Shown: in pieces, positions 1 through 11,757 of the stretch
How the letters are laid out: each line of letters opens with the position of its first letter
How positions within the stretch are numbered: the first letter of the stretch is position 1
NCBI GenBank assembly: GCA_963971425.1
Contig: OZ020523.1
Coordinates: 14,628,867-14,692,866 of the forward strand
DNA: 64,000 nt
Origin: Bryoerythrophyllum caledonicum
Taxonomy: Eukaryota > Streptophyta > Bryopsida > Pottiales > Pottiaceae
Direction: 5' to 3'
The notes under the pieces: model-generated
The model's input: only the letters and a program-made list of their open reading frames with translations
What the model was told of the DNA's origin: nothing
The model's database searches: none
Made by a program: the position numbers and the translations under genes

Positions 1-49
1 AATCTTGATTTACTTAAATATTGAGAATTGATATTTTGGAAGAAACATA

Positions 50-210
50 GTTTGCTACACCGTTCAAGTTTCTACATCAATTGGAAATTTGCATGCAATC
101 GTTGACTGGCACACACAGACTTGTTTGAAAATGAATATGTAGTTAGAACTTGACGTCCATGTGCTTGATGTAAATTAGTGTAGGGAATCCACATCAATAA
201 TGTATCCTCA
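50..210. repeat. Diverged copy of the CACTAAACA MITE family
   Basis: This stretch resembles the interior of the MITEs at 813-1008 and 28916-29112, sharing a phrase like TCTACATCAATTGGAAATTT and the 'catgtgcttgatg...aattagtgtag' part. Its ends are too decayed to place. The rest of 1-810 is AT-rich; I see no gene in it. Confidence 0.4.
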
Positions 211-812
211 TTATACACAATGAAAGGTATAGTTTTGTACAACAAATGCACTTGTATAATGATGTATGACGACAATTGATGTGTCTTTTTTGCACTAACA
301 TAAAGGAAATATGTCACTTACGTACCAACGTTGAATGCAAGAGACATGTAAATCAACTACAAAAAATACTAAAATCTTGCAATTTGAACTTATCTTTTAC
401 TTTGGCATTTACTTCTACTTTTATAATTTTAGTTATCTTACCTAAACTTACATTACCCGTTGGGGACAACGGGTCAATATACTATCTACAAACATAATAG
501 AATTGGCTTCCGTCCATGCGTCCGTGCTTAAGTGCACTGTCCGTACGTCCCTAAACTCGTAAATTAGCAACAAACTAAAAAATCCTAATCCTACGATTCG
601 GAGAGACCCTCGATGCCACGTCTTGTGACAAGGACATGTTATACCATGAATTGGTGCCGACTTTTTCCTCATGAGCTCATTATAAAAATTTAGAGGTACT
701 TCAGACTAATGTCAATATACAAGAATGAGAGACAAGGTCAAAGCTCTCAGAAATTGCCACAACATACTAACCAAATGGATGGTATCTTATTCAAAAAACA
801 AAGCTAATAGTA

Positions 813-1008
813 CACTAAACACCGAATATATTGTGGATTCATAATTGTGTGGACCACCCACACTAATTTACATCAAGCATATGCATGTCAAAATCTGATT
901 GGCTATTTGTTGTCAAGCACGGGTGTGCCAGTGATTGATTGGGTAGAAATTCCCAATTAGTGTAGAAACTCAAACACCTCTGGTCCACAATATATTCAAT
1001 GTTTAGTG
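813..1008. mobile_element. ~196-bp MITE with CACTAAACA termini flanked by TA
   Basis: The left end reads CACTAAACACCGAATATATT and the right end is its near-perfect reverse complement (AATATATTCAATGTTTAGTG). Both ends are bordered by TA (811-812 and 1009-1010), which suggests a TA target duplication. No coding capacity. A relative at 28916-29112 interrupts an otherwise matching repeat. Superfamily is unresolved: the first bases resemble CACTA elements, but the duplication looks like 2 bp rather than 3. Confidence 0.7.
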
Positions 1009-1412
1009 TAGTTTACAAATAACTCCAGAGTTACAAATCAAAAGCAAGCCATGCCTGTATATAAGGTAAGCCTCCCCATAACCAACAAGAACCCATAGCC
1101 AATGCCTGTAAAATTGGGGTATATCCAACCCTCTTCCATCCCATTACCACCAACTGAGTTCCAAATGGAGGTTTGCTATTAGTCAAGACCCTTACTTTTG
1201 GTTGGTGGTTAAAATGCGGAGTACCTACCGCTAGCCACCCACTAAACATGGCTGCACATTTTGAAAATTCATAACTAATTCGGTTTCCATCGAAAAAATA
1301 TGAAATCACTTGGGTTGGAATTGCAATTCTATTGGCTATCACTGAAAAATAATAGTATTATTATTTCCTCTCTCCATATATGCACATCCCTAACTTGTCG
1401 GTTTAGGGGGGC

Positions 1413-2365
1413 TTAACCCCTAAAGGACCAACTGTCAATAACAGGCTTTTTGAAAATTCGGTCAGGTTCCTATGCTGTCAATTTTAAACATTCATCTTTG
1501 AAATTCTTACCATAGAAGGGCATTACCAAGACCTTAGTGGGAAAACAATTTTTTCCTGATTTGGACATTTGATGAAAAAGTTATAGGTTTTTGAATTTAA
1601 AATGGGGAGGGCGGGCACCTCGGGCACCTCCAAAAACTTTTGATAGGACACTCTATTGAAAGTGAGATTTTCAGTACTCGCAAGTAATATTATTTCCCTT
1701 CATGTTGTCAAAAAATAGTTCTTGTCTTTAGTGAAAAATAGCATACCAACCCAAGTCAAACATTTTCACACATTGTCACTCATTGTCGGGCAAGGTACCA
1801 AAAAAACTTCTTCTTTTCCACATAAAACCTAGAGATCTTCATATTTTTCACTTTTTATTTTTCCCACAACAATATGTAATGTAAACCTTCTTATTAACCA
1901 TTCGGATTATCAATCAAAAACATATTAAGTTCAAAAAAAATTAAAGTGTGAATTAACAAATTTCAAGCCTCCACTCCTTGCACACTTGTTTTGAATATGC
2001 TACACCCCGTCTCCACCTCTGAAAATTGGTGTGTAAGGAGCTAACATCATGCTTAACAAGATGGTAATAGATTTAGACCTTGTGTAGTGAAATTTTTTGA
2101 CACCAACTGAAGTCAAAGTCTGTTGATCCACTAAACGAAGGGAAGAAAATGAACCATTTGCTTGACTTCAAACACTATAATCTTTCAATCCGTGCGGTCA
2201 AAGTTAATGAAATTTTGTACATGTATTACTTAATAAGCCTTTATTGAGATCCTACGGTCAGAACTAAAAATCAAAGTTTTTGTTACCTTCTTCATTCATT
2301 GCACTAGAATCCATTCATTTTGAAGTGTTTTTGGTGTACAACTGCCTTGGTACCTTAGGGGTTAA
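1413..2365. mobile_element. TTAA-flanked non-autonomous element, ~0.95 kb
   Basis: TTAA at 1413-1416 is followed by CCCCTAAAGGACCAA, and the right end, reverse-complemented from 2365, reads TTAACCCCTAAGGTACCAAG. The inverted similarity continues inward through a 'caccaaaaacacttcaaaa' stretch seen in other family members. No transposase is visible. TTAA duplications with CCCT-type ends are characteristic of piggyBac elements; Sola3 also uses TTAA. The interior matches 34109-35063 in the same orientation. Confidence 0.7.
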
Positions 2366-2459
2366 ATATGAATAAGTCATAAGTAAATAACCAAAATTGA
2401 ACAGACCTTTGTAGAATAAATAAATCAGTACAGTAGGAAAGAACTTTCGGTATGCTGGC

Positions 2460-2740
2460 CAGACGCGGTGATTTCCTTTGACTCCGTCCTCAAACCTTGA
2501 CCCTTCCGGTCTCGGTTGCGTGTTGGCAATGATGGTCTTTGTTTCATAATGAAAACAACTATTTAATTACTGGTAAACAAAATGAGAACCTGTTAGTGAT
2601 TCGCCGAAGTAGGCCCTTCCTGCTGCAGATCGGACCTTTCCTCTGCCAAGAAACAGACATCTGCAGTGCCGGCCAAACGCGTAGCGACATTGCTTGGACG
2701 CTGCCTCTCAAACCCTGGCGATCTCGATGAAGAGGGCAAG
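2460..2740 (+). repeat. Diverged extra copy of the kinase leader exon
   Basis: The stretch containing CAAGAAACAGACATCTGCAG and 'tgccggccaaacgcg' is a decayed copy of leader exon 2 found at 3779-3890, 25127-25250 and 52915-53040. It lies about 1.1 kb upstream of the better copy, so copy A of the locus has a partial internal duplication of its leader. The following 2740-2980 shows no gene. Confidence 0.6.
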
Positions 2741-2984
2741 CTAGCTGGCAACGTTTTCGGCTCAGTTTGGCTTCGGCGACGTGTTGGTTCTGTCGTCCAA
2801 TTTATCTTGTGTCTTTAGTCTGTGCACTTGTGTTTTGGTTGTTCGCTAGATTGCAGTTACGGTGATTTGTGGGTCCAGTTGACAGAGCTCTTTCTGCTGT
2901 GGCACTAACGCGAGAAGGATTAGATCTGTCGGGCGTTGCGTTTTCGTAATCTGATATTCTGTACTGGACGGAGATTTGACAACA

Positions 2985-4431
2985 CGTAGCGGATATTGTG
3001 ACTGAGGGAATAGTGAACGATTGATCATCTTGTGAACACCTCGTGTTATTGCGTATATCAACCTCTGTCCTCCTACAACGGCCACTGATCTGGTAAGTCT
3101 CTCTTTTCTAAAGTCCTCTATCTGATTTGTTCCGTGGGGAAGCTGGAGTTTGGTAGGGGCTTCGACGCTTAGGTCAAAAGCTTAGAAGCGAGTTAAAAAC
3201 CACCTTTCATATTTGAACAAGCTGATGTTTGATTTGTGGGTACTTATTTCGTTCAAGCGACGTTGTGCTTTGTGTAACATGGAAGATGAAGCTCTCTGGC
3301 GCTTGCTTGCTTACTGTACAAACATAGTCCCGGTCCTTTAGGGGTTACTGGCCCTATGGACGAAAGCATAATGCACCATAACCCTAGATAATGTTCTGCA
3401 TGACGTACTCCTGTCCTAGATTTCTATTTCGTCCAGTCGCTGGTCTGAAGTGGGCCAAAGAGTCGCGCATGGTAAGCAAGTTCTTGTAACACAAGTTCGA
3501 GGAGAGCACCAACCTTAACTTATCATTCTCAGCAAGGTGCAATGCTTGAACTCTGTCTTTCAAAATCCGGCGTTTCCTGACTGACCACCTGGACAGAGCT
3601 CGCATCTTCATCAGCATTTCCAAAGAGGAAGCTCGCAGCTACAGAATTACCGTGATTTCCTACCATCAAGCTGCAGTTGAATATACTCTGTTGACTCCGT
3701 CCCTCAATCCCTTGGCCCTTCATGTTACTTGTTGGTGGTCTCGTTCCTTGCATACTAATGAAAATTTCCCTGTTGCAGACTATCCTTTTCCTCTGCCAAG
3801 ACACAGACGTCTGCAGTGCCGGCCAAACGCGTTGCCACGCCCTCTAGAAACCGTCTCTCAACCTCGGCGTTTCCCGACTAATCCCTTGGAGGGAGCTTGC
3901 ACTGTTATCTGTGGCTCACCGGCATTTCAGAGTGACTGCTTGGAGGCACCTGGCAGCGTCATTTGGGTCGGCGCTTGGCACAGGGACTGGTCGCAGCAAC
4001 AGCCGTGTGCGCTCGCGCAGACAAGCTTGCGCCACCTCGTGTTCTCCATCAGGTTCTGTGCTTGTGCTCCGTGTTGTGATGCTTGTTTTGGTGGGTGTTG
4101 GCTTTGTCGTCTGGGGTGCCCATGCCTCACGCGCTCAAGGTTGTGTCCCATCCGGAATCTTTGGCTTCAGTGGTGGATATAGAGTCTTTGTTTGGTGGGA
4201 TTTGTTGTGCTTGATTCTGGAGGGGCGTTGCTTGGGGAGGGTTGTCCGCTTTGATGTAGGGAGAGGAGGGTCTGATTTCCAGATTAGTCCGAGGACAAGA
4301 TGTCGGACAAGGCACATCTTTCATTGCACTTGTGTTGGAGCACAAGGGTTGAAGGGTAGTGTTTGGCAAGTATGAGGAGTTTAGGTGTCGATTGGATTTA
4401 GACACAAAGATTGAGAGGGCCTTGTTGCAGG
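2985..4431 (+). promoter_or_regulatory. Spliced 5' leader of kinase copy A
   Basis: A first leader exon ending '...cactgatctg' is followed by a good donor GTAAGT at 3093. A pyrimidine-rich acceptor ending TGTTGCAG lies at 3771-3778, and a second acceptor (TTGTTGCAG, to 4430) sits one base before the kinase ATG. The same layout recurs at 24405-25785 and, up to a breakpoint, at 52180-53119. Open frames inside on both strands are best read as leader shadows. Near 3336 the leader holds a relic TTAA-element end (CCTTTAGGGGTTA). Unlike copy B, no TATAAG box or 1.3-kb distal block precedes it. Confidence 0.6.
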
Positions 4432-5658
4432 ATGGATGCATCTGCAAGTGAGATGGAGTCTGCAACAGCACATATGCCTGAAGCACCCAAGGAGTCGGGC
4501 ACGGCGTTTGTGACGGCACTTGAGGAACAGATTGAGCGCTCTAAGAGCCATTGGAGCGAGTTAGCGGAGCCTACGGAGGTCCTTTCTCGGGAGGAAGCTG
4601 CAACAATAAAGCTTGAGAATGAGGAAGTGTTCGAGGCATGGAGATCGCATCGAGAATGGGGATTTTTCTTTATGAAATGGGATGATTTTGATGAATTGAA
4701 GGTGGGTGAGAAGTTTGCGGAGGGTGCACAGGCGGAGCTCTTTGATGTTCATGTCCGGTGGAGGAATCCAAAGTCTAATAAGCGGGATGTGGAGAGAGGG
4801 TGGAAGTGGGTGGTGAAGGTTTTTAAGGAGGGGACTTTGTTACGGCATTTGGAACGTCAATGGCCCCATGGAATTTTTCAATATAATGCTGCAATAGAAC
4901 ATCGTGTGGTGCTTGGAAAATCTCTATGGAATCGACATAGGAGTGATGTATGTTCTGCTATTTTGTTGGAGGATGGGAGGTTTGCATTCCTCATAAGGAA
5001 GGAAGATGAAGATTTAAGGAGTCTCATTGATCGCAAAATGTTGGAATGTTGCCGTGGTGGGAGTGGGCCCTTTTCAAGAGTGGATGTAGAAGACTACATG
5101 TGTGAGGTTGCACTTGGAGTGGATCAGTTACATAGGTACAATATAGTTCATCGGGACTTGAAGGCATCGAATGTACTTGTCAAGACAAATGTTTATGGAT
5201 ATATATCTTGTTATGTATCTGATTATGAGTGCTCCATTGGAGTGGTAGGGACGAGATGGTGGAGAGCTCCCGAGATATTGCGAGCTTGTAAAGAAGGAAA
5301 TGTGAGGGAGAAACCAGAGTTGTTTTCGAAAGGGGCAGACATTTATAGTCTAGGGATGACATTTTACGAGATCTTGACAGGGAAGCATCCTTTTGAAGAT
5401 GAAGTGGTGACAAGAGATGGTGTCATCGATGGGCAACGGCCTCATGTGCCAGGGTTTGTTGATGAATGGGCACGACAATTGATGCATCGGTGTTGGGAGC
5501 CTAATTGTGGTGCGAGACCTTCAATCGGGGATATTCTAAGAGAACTTGAAGCTAAGTCAAGCTCAGAACATTCCAAATGGGTCTTTGAAGAAAGAGAAAA
5601 GTTGCTTGGAGAAGAGAATACTTCAACCACCAACGATGATGGTCCATTACCTACTTGA
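4432..5658 (+). CDS. Protein kinase-like protein, copy A
   Basis: A single-exon protein of about 408 residues with a kinase fold in its middle and C-terminal parts. A degenerate glycine loop (GEKFAEGAQAELF, ~92-104), the VAIK-type lysine (WVVKVF, K129), HRDLKASN (240-247) and APE (279-281) are visible. The DFG motif is replaced by DYE (264-266), and the segment from there to APE is only ~18 residues. The metal-binding Asp, HRD Asp and Asn are present, so activity is possible but unproven. The first ~80 residues are acidic and match no domain I know. I chose the ATG at 4432 because a splice acceptor (TTGCAG) ends at 4430; an upstream in-frame ATG at 4411 would lie in the intron. A close paralogue lies at 25786-27012. 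It resembles tyrosine-kinase-like plant kinases; the substrate is unknown. Confidence 0.88.
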   Translation: MDASASEMESATAHMPEAPKESGTAFVTALEEQIERSKSHWSELAEPTEVLSREEAATIKLENEEVFEAWRSHREWGFFFMKWDDFDELKVGEKFAEGAQAELFDVHVRWRNPKSNKRDVERGWKWVVKVFKEGTLLRHLERQWPHGIFQYNAAIEHRVVLGKSLWNRHRSDVCSAILLEDGRFAFLIRKEDEDLRSLIDRKMLECCRGGSGPFSRVDVEDYMCEVALGVDQLHRYNIVHRDLKASNVLVKTNVYGYISCYVSDYECSIGVVGTRWWRAPEILRACKEGNVREKPELFSKGADIYSLGMTFYEILTGKHPFEDEVVTRDGVIDGQRPHVPGFVDEWARQLMHRCWEPNCGARPSIGDILRELEAKSSSEHSKWVFEEREKLLGEENTSTTNDDGPLPT

Positions 5659-6788
5659 GAATCTTGAAATAGTTGTCAGTATGTTGGAATATGTGATTAA
5701 TTGCAATAAAAGATATTTTCTTTTTGGACACTTCAATATGTGTTTAGATTGTCAAAGTTTGGGATGAAACTCCTTTTAATGCTCACATTGGACATACAAT
5801 ATTGCACTTGTGGGGCTTATGCGTTGCAATAATTTGCAAAACATTATTTCATCTTTGTGTGCATTATCTATCGCATATTTGCATCAATCATTTCAATAGC
5901 CCTTGCATGTTCCTTCACACAAATTATGTTCAAATACTCACTTGTATCTCCTTTTGGCTTCTCTAATCTTTTTGACTTATCACGGATTGAACTAATAGGG
6001 AACATGTATGAATAGAATCGTAGTTGCTAGAAGGGTAAAAGAATGACTATACCTGTTGTAGAAAATACATAAATTAAACCATGCTTTAGAATCATCATAC
6101 CGAAAATCCAATTCACTTGATGATACATATGAATTGTTATAATGACTCCTGATTAAACAATAAGTGGAAGCAAATTGAGTGGTTAGAGTCCATAGTTTTG
6201 CATGATGCTATTGACATGTTGCCAAAGAATGGCCTTTTAAGATTGGTTAGTTCATCAAACTACGACTTAGATAGTGTAGAGATAGATAATGGTTTGGAGC
6301 ATATATTTCATTGCCTTTGAAATATATATTACTAGTTGAGATTTCAGGACTCCTTTACTCTCTTGATTTCCTGAATAAGTGTAGTTCAACATGTTCATTG
6401 TAAAATTTTCCAAAAACATGTTAATATTTTAAGGACTTATGCAAGCCAAAAACAAAAGTACAGATTATATGTGGTGATATAATCTATTTCTGAGTCATTT
6501 GTGATTATTTCAGTATTTCAAGATAGAAACTTGAGAATGATGAGAATCTTAGTTTAAAATCTTATTGTTCTCAAGAACTTAAATATTCATTTCAAAAAGA
6601 ATGATCATGTTATGTTGCTTCTGTATCTCTCACCAAAAGCACTTCAAGATTGCCCATTGTAATGTAAAGGTAGAAAATGAAATGTTGAGTTTTCAATTCT
6701 AAATGAAGGGTCTTGATTTAAACCACTCTACGCATGTATGTAAAACATTTTATGAAAGTTGAGTGTAGAGACTAGAAGATTTTTATAG
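5659..6788. repeat. Kinase A downstream region, duplicated behind kinase B
   Basis: This AT-rich DNA matches 27013-28100 in order (for instance 'tgatgctattga...tgttgccaaagaatggcc' and 'gcacttgtggggc'). The duplication that created the kinase pair therefore runs well past the coding region. I see no gene in it. Confidence 0.65.
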
Positions 6789-6973
6789 TTAACCTCTAAA
6801 GTGCCTTTGACACCAAAAACACTTCAAAATTCTCCATTCTAGTGTAAATAGTAGAGACGGAAGATTACTCATTTATTTTGAACTTGAACTTTAGGGTCTT
6901 AATTTAAACTAATATTAAAAATGCTTACAAAATTTTTAAAACCCTGACTATGCAAGTCAAAAGATTTTAGTGT

Positions 6974-7786
6974 CTAAGCCCTAAAGGGCCAATGCATTTT
7001 AGCACCCAAACTCACTAAAAACTGCAAATTTAAATGCATTCAACACAAAATGCAAATAAACACATTTTCAACATATCTAACAGTAGGATCTTATGAAAGG
7101 ATTGTACAAGTGTATGTGGTAAAATTTATATTTGATTTGACCGCACTGATTGAAAGATATCACCTTTTGAAATGAGAATAAACTCATCTTGAGGTCATAT
7201 TAAACACCTTCGACAAACTTTGACCACCTTCTATGGCAAATTTCTGCACTATCTTAAAAAGGATCATGTTAGGAATATGTGCACCCAGTTTTAGAAGTAG
7301 AAGAGGGGTAGAAGATGTCCTTTAAAATCTTGCAATGCAACTATGTGCTGAGAATTAACAATACACTTCAAGTTTTGTATATATTATATCCTTCTTGTAC
7401 TTTTTAAATTCAATAATTTGTATGGTAAATGCAAAGATTTCCATTTCCTTTCCAGGAGGATTTTTTTTCTTGAATGAACAAAAACTCCAATTTATATTGA
7501 ACTTAGAATTAATTAAAGTTTTTTTACACTATTTGATATACGTCACACTGAACCGTTGCACTATTTGTGAATGTTATTGAAAAATAATTGTAACTTTTGA
7601 ACCATAAGATGGATTTCTACAAAAAAAATTATGTCAACGAGAAGCTATTGAAAAGTTGCCTACTAAATGAAAGATCTAAAAAAATCATGCCAAAATTTGA
7701 GATTGAGTGACTCAATTGAAACTCAAAGTGACATTTACTTTGACATTCACCAATGTCCCTAGGGACATTAGTCCTCTAGGGGTTAA
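6974..7786. mobile_element. TTAA-type element (~0.8 kb), partly decayed left end
   Basis: The left end reads CTAAGCCCTAAAGGGCCAATG, a mutated TTAACCCCTAAAGG. The right end is CCTCTAGGGG then TTAA at 7783-7786. The interior matches 47493-48309 over most of its length ('aggatcatgttagg...tagaagtagaagaggggtagaagatgtcc'). Another left end of the family (TTAACCTCTAAAGTGCC) lies at 6789 and may be a truncated older copy. Confidence 0.55.
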
Positions 7787-8885
7787 CCCCTAAAAGCCCA
7801 GGCATTTTCCCTCATGAAACACTCCAAAACTGCCATCATCAACAAGTGGCAACAAAATCGAACATTAAAGTCTAATTTTAGACTTTTAACTATACAATCT
7901 TAAAATAGACACGTATATGAACTTACAATACAAATTTGGTTGCAATCCACGGCACGGATGTGAAGATTATAGCGTTTGAAGTGCAAAGAAAAATATTTTT
8001 CCCCCCTTGCCCAGCAAGTCAACCTACTTAGACTAGGTATATCTTCTAGTTTTTACATTGAAATGTGATCAAATCTTTTACCAATATGAGTAATATGTTG
8101 TTAGCTATTTGTGTGCAAAATTTGAGGTCAATTCGAGGGGTAATAGATGTAGAAATATACACTTTAGTGAAAGGGGGTACAAAATGTTGACAATTACTAC
8201 GTAAGTGATATGAAATTGTTTGTTTCATACAAGTTGTTGCATTTGAGAATCCCAATGGTGGAAACTTTCAATTTATTTTTTCACTAATTTTAGAAAAAGA
8301 AACGACTAAAAATAGTAAAATCCATATTTTTCATGAATATATGGAATAAATAAAGCATTATAGGAAAGGGTAGTGCTTGAAATTGGGTGGCAAATTTGTC
8401 CCGCCCTCGCAGCTGGAAGGAAAAAAAAAGAAAAAAAAAAGAAAAAAAAAAGGTTTTTTTTTTTTTTGGCGGGCCTGGAAATGCTGTCAGGCCTGTTGAT
8501 GGCTGATTGTTTGCTGTTTTTTTAAAATTATTTTAACAACTCTTTTAATAATTTTCAATGCTTTTTCTACTTGGACCTCGTGCATAGAAGTATGGATTCC
8601 TTTCCTCGCCCTTTGTGTCCCAAAATTCTGCCCCTTTTTTCTCCTCAAATTGCATTGGTTGACATGGCTGCCCCTATAGTCCAGACTCCCCATTTTGACC
8701 TTTGAAGGCTCATAACTTTTGAACCAAAAGTCCAAAATCATATTTGAAAAATTCCCCATATAGATTTCTTAAAGGACAATGCAGTGTAAAATTTTTATAA
8801 GAATCAGAGTAATTTTTCTACTCAAAGGTACATGCCCAAAATCCAAAACGTATGTCCCAAGTACACTTGGGCTCTTAGGGGTTAA
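7783..8885. mobile_element. TTAA-type element abutting its neighbour, ~1.1 kb
   Basis: TTAACCCCTAAAAGCCCAGG starts at 7783, directly against the right end of the previous element, so the two share one TTAA. The right end GGCTCTTAGGGG is followed by TTAA at 8882-8885. Inside at ~8415-8466 is an A-run/T-run low-complexity patch. No coding capacity is evident. Confidence 0.6.
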
Positions 8886-9893
8886 AGTGAAGAAAAAGGT
8901 TCATGTTCTTTCCTATGTTGAGAGCATCACTAGACCTTGACCTCACTTGGTCTTAGATTTTTGCTCTATACAAGGTCTAAAATTTTTCTATCATGTTAAA
9001 CTTGATATTAGCTCCTTCTACATCAATCTTAGACTAAGTAGAGAAGGGGTGTAGCGTATAGAAAGTAATTTGTACAAGGAGAGGTTTAAGAATTGCTAAT
9101 CCACAATTCATATTTTGTGAACTTAATATGTTTTAGAATGAGAATCCAAAAAGTCAGTATGAATATTAATACCTTTATTTTAGACAAGATTTGTAGTAGT
9201 CTTAAAAATAAAAAGTAACAAGATCTTTAATTCTTATGAGGAACGGAAGAAGTTTTTTGGTACCTTGGCCAACAATATGTGAAAGTGTTTCACTTGGTTA
9301 AAAATGCCTTTTTACACAAAAAAACAAGGTGCTTTTTGACAATCTCAAAGAAATGATGTAATTATTTATTTGTCTTAAGAATCTCAATGTCAATAGGGCT
9401 TGTAGCAAAAAAATTGAATCCCCAAATTTGCACTTAGAATAGCGTGATTCTTTTTCTAAAGGTCTAGTGTGAAAATTAATTACACTTCCAACTAGCTATT
9501 ACTATATACCATCTTAATTAAAAATTTCAAAAGTTTATGATAAAAATGAGACCATGGGAACATGCCCAATATTGAAAACGTCCCAGAAAGAGGAAATAGT
9601 ACTTCAGTTTGAAGTAAAAGAAAAGAAAACTTTGTTCATTTTACAATGTATAAAGCATTGCCAAACTTTTACTTCTCTTGGTGTCAAGTATTGGAATTCC
9701 AAAGGTTTTAAAATTGGTACTAGTATGGTGAACATACTACTATTTCCTTGCACATCAAGTTTTTAGAGGGTTAGAAAGGTGCAACACTTTCAAAACAATT
9801 GTGCTGGATATAGGCTCAAGTGTTATCAATATAAATTCAACTTGATTCATAAAGAGAATTCAAACTTGAAAATAGTGTTTTTGAATTGCTCCT
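8886..9893. repeat. AT-rich repeat DNA
   Basis: Fragments shared with other repeats in the window are visible, such as 'gaatgagaatccaaa' and 'gtaccttggcc(a)acaatatgtg'. Short open frames show no family resemblance. I see no gene. Confidence 0.4.
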
Positions 9894-11453
9894 TTAACCC
9901 CTAAATTTCAGTGACAATTTCATACCAAAGCACTTCAGAATTGCTCATTTTAGTGCAATGAGTTAGGAAACAATCAAGAACTCTTAAGTCTAGTTCAAAC
10001 CATAGGATCTCAATTCAAACTTGTTGAGTAACAAACTTACAAAATTTCATAATTTTTGACCGCACGGATTGAAAGATTATAGTGTTTGAAGTAGGGAAAA
10101 GGTTTCATTTTCTTCCCTACGTTTAGTGGATCAGGAGACTTTGACTTCACTTTGGTATCAATTTTTTGCACTAGAAAAGGTCCAAATCCATTACCATTAT
10201 GTTGAACATGATATTAATTATTTGTACGCCAGTTTTTAGAGGTATTAAAGGGGTGTAGCATATTCAAAAAAATTGTGCAAGGGATAGGGGTTGTCGTGCA
10301 CAACTGCATCGTGCCAAGATAACATTGTGCTAATCAAGTGAGAGCGCACAATTAGAGACAAATCTAGAGTAATTGTGACAAACTCACCACCGTTACCTCC
10401 ATTAAACAAAAAAACAATACACACTTACACACTATCAGCAATCTAGACTTAGGGAAGAAAATAAATGAGTCATGACCCCGTACACCAAGGAGTAGTAAGC
10501 GGTCTACAAGTACTCCTTTACTAAGAAACAAGTGAAACCCACTTGTAAACATACAACAAAGTCAAGTCAATGCCATTCTTAAAGAATGATCGCATAATAA
10601 CAATAAAGCTAATGAAGGCATGCACGCACACACTCCCTCACTCCATCACGTGGGAGACTCAACTTGAGAAAGATGAGTCTCCTTCAACTACACTTGGAGG
10701 TCATTTGGACTCCAAGTGTCAAATGAGATGTCAAAAGACACCACCAATGCCCTAAAAGTCAAAAGACTCTAATACTAACTCTAATTACCAACTAAAGCTA
10801 GAGTCTAGGTCTTCCCTTGGCTGCTTAACCTCCTAGTTGGCTTACAACACACAAACCAACCTCCACAGGCTCTCCCACGCGCCGAACGTGACAAGATTCA
10901 AAAAGTGCAACTTCACGTTATGTTTTTTGGTGAACTTAATATGTTTTGGAATGAGAATCCAAATGGTCAATAAGAAATTGTACACACATATTGTTGTAGG
11001 AAAAATAAAAACTTAAAAAAAATGAAGATCTCAAAGTTTTATGTGGAAAAGAAGAAGTGATTTTTGTACCTTGCCTACCAATGTGTGACAATGTCTGAAA
11101 ATGTTTGACTTGGATTAATATACTATTTTTCACTAAAGACAAGATACATTTTTTTTAATAATAGAAAAGAAAATATTTTTACTTGCTAGAATTGAAAATC
11201 TCACATTGATTAGAGTCTCCTAATAAAAGTTTTTGGAGTTGCTCGACGTGCCTCCTCTCATCATATAAAATGAAAAACCCTACAACTTTTTCATTTTATG
11301 TCGGATTGAGTAAAGATTTTTACCACACAAAGCTTATAGTAATGTTTATCTACAGTTAAAAAATCATGGAAGAATATTATAAATTGACACCATAGGAACA
11401 TGCCCAAATCTTTGAGAGTCCCCTAGAGGAACTCTTGGAAATTAAGGGGTTAA
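9894..11453. mobile_element. TTAA-type element interrupted by a ~0.64-kb insertion
   Basis: The left end TTAACCCCTAAATTTCAGTG is at 9894 and a right end ATTAAGGGG plus TTAA at 11450-11453. From about 10280 to 10915 the family sequence is broken by different, less AT-rich DNA, after which it resumes ('ggtgaacttaatatgttttggaatgagaatcc'). The insert has no recognised coding region; it could be a solo LTR, but I could not find convincing target duplications. Confidence 0.5.
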
Positions 11454-11757
11454 CCCTCTAAGGCTGATGAGCTAATTTGGCCTGTGAGGATCTATGAGTA
11501 TTCAAGATCATGCAAAATGGCATCTGCGCAATGGTTACATTTTAGAACACAAATCTACGAACATGTTTCACGGAAATCACTGTAGCTTGTCTATGCTTGC
11601 ACTAATTGCGGTGGTGATGGTCTCAAAAGATGCCCATCTTCCTCCACCTCTAACTCATGGTCATTTTTTTCCTTTGAGGTGGCATGTAGCGCTTTCTACA
11701 AAGAATTTTGTCTAGAACCGACCCATATATGGTCTATCGGCCTTAAAGGGTTTAGTA
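11450..11757. mobile_element. Short TTAA-type element (~0.3 kb)
   Basis: The left end TTAACCCTCTAAGGCTGATG shares its TTAA with the previous element. A decayed right end (GGCCTTAAAGGGTTTAG) lies near 11750. A related left end, TTAACCCTTGAAGGCCAATG, sits at about 13484 with a similar interior (to ~13700). Confidence 0.45.

Noticed and set aside
3652-4375. Plus-strand open frames with a hydrophobic stretch in the kinase A leader
   Set aside because: They lie between leader splice sites, differ in frame and length between copies, and match no family; the matching antisense frames are equally long.
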